From: Telmatactis stephensoni
Lineage: Eukaryota > Cnidaria > Anthozoa > Actiniaria > Isophelliidae
Assembly (NCBI GenBank): GCA_029948255.1
Contig: JALIZF010001874.1
Coordinates: forward strand, 372,001-436,000
Length of the DNA stretch: 64,000 bases
Direction: 5' to 3'
Part shown: one piece after another, positions 22,625 through 31,770 of the stretch
Layout of the letters: each line of letters starts with the position of its first letter
How positions within the stretch are numbered: position 1 is the first letter of the stretch
The notes under the pieces: generated by a model
What the model saw: the letters and a program-made list of their open reading frames with translations, nothing else
The model's database searches: none
What the model was told of the DNA's origin: nothing
Program-made: the position numbers and the translations under genes

Positions 22625-25600
22625 TTAATTCTTCTTCTTAGGAAACATCTCACAGAAATACCCACCAAGAGCTGGTCGTGAACCTTTAGGACACTTAGCA
22701 CACCTTTTCTGCTTGCTTGACCAATACTGCCCTTTGGGACAGGATTTTCGTTTTTGTTGATGGAGTATAACTTTGTCCTTGGACATCATCCAGTTCTTTA
22801 TGGTGCTTTTGCTCTTCTTGGTCTTGGGTTCTTTATCACTATTCCTAAGACTTTGACTCGAAATACAGAGCGTCACTCCAACTTTTAACCTGAAATCTTG
22901 AGTGGCAGGAACTGGAACGGGGTCTGATTCGTAGCCTTTGATTGACACCTTCCATCGGGAATAAACTGAAGGAAACAAAGCAGTTTTCCTCAACAATTCT
23001 TGGCAGTTGGTTTCATCACTGTCGAGTGGACAAATCTTGGGTAAATCGGATGCATATGGGTTTGGCAAAGCATGACTTTCCTGTCTGCATGACTGACCGC
23101 TGTTGCCTTCACGATATTCAAAGATGAATTCCTCGTTTGGTACAATAATGTAGTCGGTGTTGCTGGAAGTAGAAAACTGGTTATCTCCAATAGCTTCGGC
23201 GCTGGATCGCACATCGTGTTGGGTTGCACTGCTGGTCGGCAAAAACAGCTCAAACTTTTTGACCACGATTGCAGAATTTTTATTTTCTTTTCTGATCCAT
23301 TTATTAGCAACCAACCAATCAGCATTGGGAATTTTGAAGGTGACGGGTTTACCAGCATACAGATCGGCAAGATTCATAAAGGCTTGGTCATCTGTTGATG
23401 AGATTGGAACGTCTTGATACGCTTTTACGTCCCTGCAAACTGGGCTAGTATGAGACGCAAGACTTGGAATATCAGTATTTATTCCTTGACACACACCGGG
23501 TCGCACTCCTCCTTCTTTGTAGGCTAAAATGTCACAATACGACTCGGTCACCTCCCAGATGTTAATTTTGTAGGAGACATACCCTACAAGGCTTAGGGTT
23601 TTGAGGTCGTTGATGACATTTTCGTTCATGTCACTTCCTTTGGATCGCTCCTCGTAGTCACGAACGATATCTGTTGCAGCAAATTGTGCTGTCACCGCCC
23701 TCATGTAGCTGGCCATGGCTTCGATCAAGTCAAACTGGAAATCGTAGATCTCACCCAGAGTTCCGAACAATTTGGCTGCAGTTACTTTGGCCTTCGGGCA
23801 CAGTCCTTTTGACAATACTATGGCTTTTGGAACGTTGGCGGTTACTGAACTTGTATCTCGGATGACATCACAAGCTGCATCAATCAGGGTTTCATATTTA
23901 GTGGTCATTCCTACTGTCAGCTCGGGTAGTCTTACCTCTGGATCGTAAGCCGTGTAATCTTCAAGAAATTTTGTTCTTCTTGTTGCAAATTGTTCTACAG
24001 AGGTTTCTTGGCCGACTTTTTGCAATAACAGATAAACATTTTCGAGAAAAGCTTCATTTTTTTTAAACTTCTTTGAAACTGTCTCTATCCCGGTTTTCAC
24101 CTCCTCGAACGTTATCTTTACCCTTATTAGTTCTCCCATAGAAGTTATAGCATTTGCTAAGTCCGCTGAACGATCCATAAAATCTCCGAGACTTGATCCA
24201 CCAAACAGCTTTTCCAGTGGGTTCATAAGTACAGCACCTGCCAATACCACTTGAGCTGTTTTTTCAGCAATGTCTAGGCCCACTGCCACAAAGGTGTAAT
24301 CCAAAATGGTACCCAGTTCGCTTGCCAAATCGTTCCTCAAACTTTCGACATCATTTTTATAATCACTCAACCTACCCTTAACGAAATCCACATCAGCTTT
24401 TGATTTCTGGCTGTTGAAGGATTCTACATTCCGAAAATACGATCGAAGACCTCGAAACCGATCATTGACGTTTTTCTGGACTTCCTTATTCAAGTAGTCA
24501 ACAAGTTTTGGCAGTGCATTATCTGTGTCTTGGACAAGTGTCAGGATTCTGTCCATCTCGGTCATGCCTAAGAAGGTGGGATAGTCAATGTTTGTGTTCA
24601 GAATTGTCTTGATTTTTCCATTTGCCAAAGGAAGTCTGGATTTCAGGAAGCCTTTAATTTGGGTAATGACTTTCCAGAACATGCAAGCATTCTTTGTACT
24701 ACTTGGAAGACTGAGCAAATTCTCGCAGCCCGACCTGGTGGACTTTTCAGGTACAATATCCATCATTTCACCTAACTCTGTTATCTGTCCATTCCTGATG
24801 TATTGAAAAATGTTTTGCAAGTTCAGGGCAATGAGATCGTTAGACTCTTGGGTAGATTTTGGATAGATGCTGTTATATTTACCGGGATTGTTCTGCTTAA
24901 TCAAAGCAAAATACAAAAGATACGCATTCCATTTCACTCCTGTAATACTCTCATATTTCACTTTGATAAGAGTCTCTGCTAATTTGATCATTTCAGGGAG
25001 GTCTTGGCAGAAAAACTCGTCGATAACCGGCTCTTTCTTGCATGATTTATCTACTTCTAATCTAAGATCAGTGGGTCCCATGACATGATTTAATATAAAA
25101 GTATAGTCGTAGGCGTGGGTTGCATCTTGCAGTCCTCGGAGTAGACTTTCCTTGGCATTGTTCTGGGACACTGGTTTCTGTAAGTGGTCCAAGCAACCTC
25201 GGAACAATGGATGAAGAAGCCAAAGATTGATGTATGTCTCGAGGATTACCCCTACGATCCCTGCACTCTCAAACCAATTCCAAACATCGCTACCAACAGT
25301 AATCTGGTAGCGTCTAGCATAGAGGCATTCTGGATTGAAGTACCTAGAGGGCTCTATGCAGCGATCCTTTAAAAGGTATTCGACGCTGGGAGACTTTTCG
25401 GCGGAGAGGCCTTGCTTTTTGACGATCGTTCCCCTTTCTTCATTTGGTATGAGACCGCTGTTTGCAAGACCTTCTTCCAGTGACTTGAAATCGTTTTTGA
25501 GAGACCTCCATGCATTTCTAGTTTCTTTTGACGTCCGCATGTTATAAAAATGGGTGCAGAAATCATTGAAGTTAACTTCATGAGAGTTTCCAACACCTTG

Positions 25601-25657
25601 GGCCACCGACACTTGGACCAGCAGGACAATTTCCAAGAAGATCAACAAAAGAGTCAT
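22625..25657 (-). CDS. Secreted cysteine-containing protein of unknown family, 1010 residues (unit 3, intact)
   Basis: Same length and architecture as the unit 2 protein, with only about 25-30 residue differences, about a third of them in the signal peptide. An in-frame ATG exists 63 bases further upstream, but it lies on the intronic side of the acceptor (CTTTTTCAG, boundary 25674/25675). I therefore place the start at 25657, giving a signal peptide beginning MTLLLIFLEI and ending near VAQ. All cysteines and the C-x12-C-x2-C-x12-C tail are kept. Most substitutions are conservative, with a small cluster at residues 494-532. The upstream region differs from that of units 1 and 2 (tRNA-like insert at 25787), so expression may differ. 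Family and function not recognised. Confidence 0.85.
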   Translation of the reverse strand: MTLLLIFLEIVLLVQVSVAQGVGNSHEVNFNDFCTHFYNMRTSKETRNAWRSLKNDFKSLEEGLANSGLIPNEERGTIVKKQGLSAEKSPSVEYLLKDRCIEPSRYFNPECLYARRYQITVGSDVWNWFESAGIVGVILETYINLWLLHPLFRGCLDHLQKPVSQNNAKESLLRGLQDATHAYDYTFILNHVMGPTDLRLEVDKSCKKEPVIDEFFCQDLPEMIKLAETLIKVKYESITGVKWNAYLLYFALIKQNNPGKYNSIYPKSTQESNDLIALNLQNIFQYIRNGQITELGEMMDIVPEKSTRSGCENLLSLPSSTKNACMFWKVITQIKGFLKSRLPLANGKIKTILNTNIDYPTFLGMTEMDRILTLVQDTDNALPKLVDYLNKEVQKNVNDRFRGLRSYFRNVESFNSQKSKADVDFVKGRLSDYKNDVESLRNDLASELGTILDYTFVAVGLDIAEKTAQVVLAGAVLMNPLEKLFGGSSLGDFMDRSADLANAITSMGELIRVKITFEEVKTGIETVSKKFKKNEAFLENVYLLLQKVGQETSVEQFATRRTKFLEDYTAYDPEVRLPELTVGMTTKYETLIDAACDVIRDTSSVTANVPKAIVLSKGLCPKAKVTAAKLFGTLGEIYDFQFDLIEAMASYMRAVTAQFAATDIVRDYEERSKGSDMNENVINDLKTLSLVGYVSYKINIWEVTESYCDILAYKEGGVRPGVCQGINTDIPSLASHTSPVCRDVKAYQDVPISSTDDQAFMNLADLYAGKPVTFKIPNADWLVANKWIRKENKNSAIVVKKFELFLPTSSATQHDVRSSAEAIGDNQFSTSSNTDYIIVPNEEFIFEYREGNSGQSCRQESHALPNPYASDLPKICPLDSDETNCQELLRKTALFPSVYSRWKVSIKGYESDPVPVPATQDFRLKVGVTLCISSQSLRNSDKEPKTKKSKSTIKNWMMSKDKVILHQQKRKSCPKGQYWSSKQKRCAKCPKGSRPALGGYFCEMFPKKKN

Positions 25658-25786
25658 CTCGTCTATGAGCGTTTCTGAAAAAGATAAAGAAACTCGATAA
25701 GAAGAAGAGGATAAAAACATACGTTGACGCTAGAAAAAGTAATCAGTTTGTCTCTAGCTAATCAGGGGGCTCGGGAAAAATCCGAG

Positions 25787-25862
25787 TCCACTTGACGGGA
25801 ATTGAACCCATGACCCTCCGGATACCGGTCGGATGCTCTACCACACTAAGCTACAGGGAGAC
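25787..25862 (-). mobile_element. tRNA-like element inserted upstream of the unit 3 gene
   Basis: On the minus strand, box A-like TAGCTTAGTGTGGTAGAGC and box B-like GGGTTCAATTCCC lie at tRNA spacing. The acceptor stem pairs imperfectly and the anticodon stem has a mismatch, so a SINE head or tRNA pseudogene is likelier than a working tRNA. It lies within about 230 bases absent from units 1 and 2, between the gene's splice acceptor and a short island of shared sequence (about 25944-25990). Confidence 0.55.
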
Positions 25863-26530
25863 TCAAGTGGCTTGGTCATTTATCTGGGTTCTTTCGTTGA
25901 CGTTGACATTGGTCGGTCATCGCAATGTGCTTGTGTATCTGATGTCGCGTGCGGCTTGAGCTTGGTGCTCGAGAACAAATCGACGTTTCATGATCAGTTG
26001 AAATGTGTATATCAGTAGTGATCCGTGAAGCATTCCTTTATGTAAAAGTGTATGTTTATGATTTGTATGGGGTTGTTTGTATTAAAATTTTCTTGATTAT
26101 TTCCATTTGTATTAAAGATGAATTTCTCTCGATTTCTTGAAGGCTCCAATTTGGATGATGACTTTTCAGAACGTTAACACGCACGCGTTCCTTGTTTTAC
26201 TCGAAAAACTCAGCAAATTCTGGTAGTGGTCCCCCTGGAGTTATTAACAACTGATGGATTTACTTTAGCCTTGTCTCTAGTATTGTAGGCCTTGACCTAC
26301 ACATTTAACCTCCGTTGTATTGTTATTCTACAAAAAAGTGCATGTCTCATTAGAATTTTAAATTGATAATAATAATAATGTGGAGTTCTTAAATAGCGCA
26401 CCATACAAAAAGTCTCGATGCTCTTTACATTAGGCCAGGTAGATTACAGAGTTTCTTGGAGTTAAAAAATACCATTAGTGTATGCGTTCCTGGTAAACAG
26501 GAGCGATCTGAATCGATCTGAATTTGATGC

Positions 26531-26532
<2 letters not shown>

Positions 26533-26608
<76 letters not shown>
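26533..26608. repeat. (CAAT)n tetranucleotide microsatellite
   Basis: A perfect run of about 19 copies of a four-base unit. The long Ser/Ile/Asn/Gln frame it creates is not a gene. Confidence 0.95.
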
Positions 26609-27035
26609 GTTTTAAGCTAAGTACCCTTTTTACACTTTTACATCTATTTACATACAGAAGAAGAGAAACAGATTTTAGGGTACAAACTGCCTGTAATAAC
26701 CTGGGGATAATCTAGATAGGGAGCTAACCAATAAACTATAAATGCATGCAGATCCTTTTTTAAAGCATTTGGTTATTTAATTGGATTAATTTGGCTTAAT
26801 AAAATTTCTTCGGTGATAACTTACCTGGAAAACTAAAGCTATTTCGAGTTTGAAGGTAAAACTAATCGTCATAGGCGTCACGCCATACACAAGAGATATG
26901 CGCAGATGAGATGCACAGAAACGCAGTGGATTGCCTGAGCTCTGGCAGAAGATCGTTCCGCAATGAAATTAGACGATTAAAGAAAGCAAGAGAACCAAAT
27001 TAAAGGTTTCGATCTTAAAAGGAGAAATATTATTG

Positions 27036-27054
27036 AGGGGGGGGGGGGGGGGGT
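27036..27054. repeat. Poly-G tract
   Basis: A run of about 18 G in otherwise AT-rich non-coding DNA, between the unit 3 gene and the degenerate spacer copy. Confidence 0.8.
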
Positions 27055-27580
27055 CCTAGGTAAACGCTCAGATATTGTGAGACATCTAAATCATAGATGA
27101 GATGAGATGCCAATTATTTAGGTTGACCCATATAATGTATTTCTTTTTGTTGAAATGTAACAAGTAAGTTTGAATTGAATGAACTTGGAGGATAATCGGT
27201 AGCAAGGAATTAGTTGAAATATATATTTTCAAACACTATATGTAAGTAATATTATTGGATAAAAACATCAATTTTCTACTCCATACTAAGAGCGCTAGTG
27301 TATTTTAATACACACTTTTGAAAAAAAATTGTTTTATCTGCAAAAGGAATTCAGACTTAATCGTGAAGTTTTCATAATACAACTAAATAAACCACCCGGG
27401 GGAGAATCCCATCTGATATCGTTTATGGTATTGAATTTCAAATCTTAGGATCCTTAGCCAATAATGTTTCAAAACTTTCACTCGAGGCAAAAGAAAAAAT
27501 TGCTGAAGCCACGCCCATTGCAAAAAGGCTTCTGGAATGGTTTTGAGACGATATTTGAAAATTTCCAACGTAATATGTCA

Positions 27581-27655
27581 GTGGGTGGTGTAGTGGTTAA
27601 GTCACTCGCCCCTCACCACTGTGGTCCGGTGTTCGAGTTCCGGCTCGGACGCTGG
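27581..27655 (+). mobile_element. tRNA-like element (SINE head) of a second type
   Basis: Box A-like TGGTGTAGTGGTTAAGT and box B-like GGTGTTCGAGTTCCGG lie at tRNA spacing. The acceptor ends pair poorly and the element is embedded in a diverged repeat, so I call it a SINE head or tRNA relic rather than a functional tRNA. Confidence 0.55.
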
Positions 27656-27720
27656 ATCATATGTGATCATGAGTTGAGTTTGTTTGATGTGTTGTAGTCT
27701 CCCATGTCACAAGGGCATAA

Positions 27721-27912
27721 GAGCAAGGATGTCAAAGTTAGTAGTGCGCGGCCGTAGCTTTAATTAGCTTTAAATACCCTTAAAATGGAGCACTGATGGA
27801 GACAGGGAGCTGAACGCACTATACATGTGCCCCTGGCACGGGAGGATTGCACAACCACTCCCCGCGCTTCGAAGTAAACGAAATTGCCTTTGACTATTTT
27901 TGCCTTTTGCCT
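27721..27912 (+). mobile_element. Partial tRNA-derived SINE (body with deleted head)
   Basis: Starts GAGCAAGGATGTCAAAG, keeps the AGTAGTGCGCGGCC part of the head, skips box B, then follows the SINE body to its CCTTTGCC tail. It is followed by a 150-bp flank also found after the next copy. Confidence 0.65.
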
Positions 27913-28240
27913 TAAAACAATTGGATTATATTTTGACTGACGTCAGAAAGCGCTTACTTTAACAGAACGTCTAGCAAGAAACACTACTAGCTAAACGATG
28001 AAAGACCATAACTTATTTGATTTCAAAGACATTAAATATTCATGATATATCGATTTTTCACTTAAAAATGTTACACACAAAAAAGTCAAGGAAATTAAAA
28101 ACCTTCATTCTCTTTTTTACAGATTGTCTGATTCTCAGGTGATCATGAATTCCATTATGATCCTCGCTCTATCTAACATGATCGGGAATAACTAGCATAG
28201 AAATTGTCTTCGTGTTCGTCTATTTTCAGATTTACAGGAA

Positions 28241-28505
28241 CAAGGATGGCAAAGTTGGTAGTGCGCGGCCTTCGATGCAAGAGGTCCGAGTTTGATTCCC
28301 AGTGACCTCGTTTGCTTGTTTCGACTTCTTTCCTTTCCGTGTAGCTTTAATAAGCTTCAAATACCCTTAAAACGGAGCACTGATGGAGACAGGAGGCTGA
28401 ACGCTCTATACATGAGCCCCTGGCAAGGGAGGATTGGCCAACCACTCCCCGTGCTTGACTTCGAAGTAAAATAAATTGCCTTTGCCCTTTTTTTGTTGTT
28501 GCTTA
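28241..28505 (+). mobile_element. tRNA-derived SINE in the fourth spacer copy
   Basis: Full-length member of the 18295 SINE family, with intact box A-like and box B-like elements and a T-rich tail. It occupies the same flanking context as the unit 1 and 2 copies, so it was inherited through the segmental duplication. Confidence 0.75.
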
Positions 28506-30423
28506 AATTGCCTTAAAACAATTGGATTATATTTTGACTGACGTTAGAAAGCGCTTACCTTAACAGAACGTCTAGCAAGAAATACTACTAGCTAAACAAT
28601 GAAAGACTATAACATATCAGTTTGAATTCAAAGACGTTAAATATTCATGATATATCGATTTTTCATTTAGGTGGTCACTTTCATTTCACTTTTCACTTAG
28701 GTGGTCCAGGTGAGTGAGCTGTCAGAAGTCATACTGAGTTGAAGCAAGTGGCCACCAGTGAGTTGACCTGGCTCATAAATGGGTGGACGATGATAATTGT
28801 TCTTCTTTTCCTCAAAAATCACAAGTTTTTATAACTGATAAATCAATTTGGAATGTATGAATATAAACTGAAAAATATACAAATAAGATATGCGTGCAGT
28901 GCAGTTATTTCTCTTCAGATCACAGAAACGTTTGAAAAAAGCAAAGAATGTAATGAAAGATTTTATCAAAGGAGACTAGCGAGTGAACTAGTATCGGGGG
29001 CTGCGTCGGTGTATGAAATACAACAAGGGATGAATGAGAACTTGTAACACCGTATAAAAAGAGATATAATTTACTGACGTTTCGAACTTTACACTGTAGC
29101 CCTTCATCGGAGTATATATAAAAGAGATTTTAGAGATTTTGTATTTGGCATCTAATACTTAACCAAAACGCGGACGAACGAACAAAAAATTAATTAACGT
29201 ATAACCCCAAAACTCTGGGCCACCGTTAAATATCATGAAATATTTAATACAGTAAATATATATTGTAATTATTTTACAGTAAAGTAGTTGTGAAATGCCG
29301 TCAATATTTTGATGTTTCGTAGGGGATTCAAAACAAAAATATTTGAGTGAAAATTTAAATGATATATCCAACAGTATTACATTAGTAAAAGAGACCTTAA
29401 GGTAATCTTAAATTATGAGTTCCCAAGACGCTTTATCTGGAAATAGTTAATGTTACATTATTAATTAATGATATATATGGTTCCAAGAACGAGATGGATC
29501 AATAGGTAGCTTTATCAATTGACTCTCAACCCGTTATGCCAAAGGGTGGTCTGGTTGTTTTAATGTCAAGAAACACATGTTTACGATGGGATTCCAGATA
29601 AAGTACCAGAACGAGAACTGCTGATATTCGACGTGTAAAATCGCAATATAGTTATGGGATGGGATGGAAGCAGGGTAATTGATTTTATAAACGTTATACG
29701 ACCAATCATATTCAACCTTTTCAGTGGTTATTCCCTTAGTTTGAATGTCATGATAAATTGACATTTTTAACTTGTGGAAGATAACGTTGTAATTTTATGT
29801 GTAGACAGAAATTATCACGTGATCGCCCATCAGTTATGATGTCTTTACGCCGCTGCCCCTACTTAGACTATGATTTCTGACAGCAAAACACCTGGGCCAC
29901 CATTGCACGAGGTCAGCAAAACATTGAAGTAAAATCGATCATGAATCTTTGATTCAGTCATCTAGCGAGTCAAATACGTTCAGTAGTTTGTCATCACCTT
30001 GTTCTAGTTTTCGAAAAACACAGGAAAGGTACTAGTAAGAGGTGAGTTTATTTTCTTAGTTATCACTGCACATATGCAAATCTGAAATGAGGCGCATCCT
30101 AAGACAGGATCTGTACAGGCTACTGTAGATTCTACGGCCGGAATGAAGTTAAACTGATGAAAGTACACCTACTTAAATTATAAAACCTTTTGGCGCCAAT
30201 TGCATTCTGAAATATGCGGGGGTTGAGAATTACGTCAAGGTGATCGAGCGTTTGATCAAGCTTCGGCCTTAGAGTTTTTAACTTTAAGGACAAGCTCTGT
30301 CATTGACTGTGGTAATATTCTGATATGATTGTTGGTGATCGACTTGCTTTCAATTTAGACTTCAGCTTGGGTCTCTGACCAAAATTTTTTATTTGGTACA
30401 GTACACATTTGAAAAGTATTGAA

Positions 30424-30722
30424 TATCGACAAGAGACCATAATACTAAGAGAGCGAAACTCAGTATTGATGTCTGTGCGATGTTCGTGGCGACTAAGGTT
30501 ATTTTTAGTAATTTCGCCATTCGCGCGCGCAAGGTTCTTAAACAATAAAATTCAAACGGTCCTGTCCGCGCGCACGTCAAAAATCAAATTCTATTGCCAG
30601 TGGTTGAGGGCCTTGCGCGCGCGATGGCGAAGTTACTAAAAATAGCCTTAAGCGCCACGAACATCGCACAGACATCAATACTGAGTTTCGCTCTCTTAGT
30701 ATTATGGTCTCTTGATATCGAT
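30424..30722. repeat. Inverted repeat (foldback) made of spacer B-derived sequence
   Basis: Arms 30424-30532 and 30612-30722 are reverse complements of each other with few mismatches (shared piece GACATCAATACTGAG). Both match one stretch of spacer B just outside the MITE (7290-7380). The fourth spacer copy ends where the left arm begins, and the paralogous gene beyond is inverted relative to the array. Confidence 0.8.
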
Positions 30723-31229
30723 AAAAGAGTCTAGAATTTGGCTATTCAAAAACACGATTTTCTGTTCTGCTCATAAGCAAGTCGCGAGGACTGAAAGATG
30801 AACAGCTTAAAACGCTGTTTCTCGCTAAAAGCGTCGTTTATACGGAGAGGCTGGTGTCTTATTCAAGTCTCGTTTAAGTTTAGACCTGTCAAATTTTCAG
30901 TCAAGATGGTGTAAATTTTTAAAATTCAAAACTCACGCCTTACATTTCAACATTGCTTGGTTGCATGTGACGTCAGCCATCTTGGATGAACTTCAAAAGA
31001 TTTCTCATTATACTTTAGTGTCATTTGTTTCTTTTGGCTATTGATTTTTTATATTTTGATTCTTAAGGAAATGATTGAAACCCAGCAATACTATTAGTTG
31101 TCATCACACAAACAATTTTGCAAGACATCTGTTCACCTTTGTTTTGACCAACTATAGGCTATTCAAATAAACATAGACAAGTTTATAAAAATACCAATCG
31201 TTAACGCAACCACCTGTTTAATTTCATCA

Positions 31230-31695
31230 CCGGGGGACGGACACTCCCAGGCAATTTGTACGGGGATGCTCTGCCCACACTCTCAACTCCTTACCCTTTA
31301 ATATACCAAATTTTGGAAAAAAGTACCCCTTTAATATACATTTGATGAAAAAGGTACCCCATTAATATACCTTTTAGCTGTTTTATACCTTTACTGTTAA
31401 CGGTTATTTCTTTATTCTAAAAAAGTATTTCTACGGTCGCTATATGTACATTGAGCGTTTGGCTTGAATGGTAGTTTTCGCAACCCTTTTTATACTAGGA
31501 CCCTTTTCAATACCCAAAGTCGCAAATTCCATACCCTTTTAGTAATAATAATATTAATCATTTTAATACTTATAACGCGCATATCTTCATTTACATATAT
31601 ATGCTCATATACCTCTGGCCTCAAAAAGGTACCCCTTTTGGCCGGAGCATCCCCGTATAGCAAGTGGGAGTTCTTCCCCTCCCCCATCCCCCGGG
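31230..31695. mobile_element. MITE with both terminal inverted repeats, just upstream of the plus-strand paralogue
   Basis: The left end CCGGGGGACGG…ACTCCC…TACGGGGATGCTC is mirrored at the right end (GAGCATCCCCGTA…GGGAG…CCCCCGGG). The interior holds repeated GGTACCCC / ATATACC motifs. It is related to the truncated spacer A elements. It lies in the 5' intron of the gene, ending 67 bases before the coding exon. Confidence 0.7.
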
Positions 31696-31770
31696 TTTCA
31701 TCATACGACATGAATTCTCTCCTCCTTTTTTCTTCCATTTATTATTGTCATTGTCATTTCAGGACACTCA

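Larger units (their letters stand above)
18918..25740. repeat. Tandem segmental-duplication unit 3 (spacer A plus gene; spacer B replaced)
   Basis: Spacer A and the gene match unit 2 closely. There are some distinct small indels, for example a shorter poly-A near 19280 and a missing stretch near 19386. Just upstream of the gene (above about 25700) the match to units 1 and 2 stops, apart from a short island at about 25944-25990. The array therefore ends here, or was interrupted by later insertions. Confidence 0.9.
25740..27220. other. Non-coding segment between unit 3 and the degenerate spacer copy
   Basis: Apart from the tRNA-like insert, the CAAT microsatellite, the poly-G tract and the 45-bp island shared with unit 2 upstream sequence, I see no gene. 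Around 26095-26240 there is a faint, heavily decayed resemblance to the middle of the family gene (compare 5720-5870). It is too weak to annotate as a pseudogene. Confidence 0.4.
27220..30405. repeat. Degenerate fourth copy of the spacer B / spacer A junction
   Basis: Sequence from about 27220 follows spacer B of units 1 and 2 (compare 8110 onward). From about 28850 it follows spacer A (compare 18900-20460), up to about 30405 where the match ends. It is more diverged than units 1-3, with extra pieces: a tRNA-like element at 27581, a second partial SINE and a repeated 150-bp piece (27908-28075 against 28515-28665). It lacks the spacer A MITE, so that MITE probably entered after this copy split off. 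Confidence 0.85.

Noticed and set aside
25657..25720. Longer N-terminus of the unit 3 protein from the upstream ATG
   Set aside because: The extra 21 codons lie across the conserved splice acceptor and would bury the signal peptide; units 1 and 2 and the plus-strand paralogue lack an equivalent extension.
25787..25862. Functional tRNA gene
   Set aside because: Internal promoter boxes are good, but acceptor and anticodon stems pair imperfectly and the element lies in an insertion; a SINE head or pseudogene is likelier.
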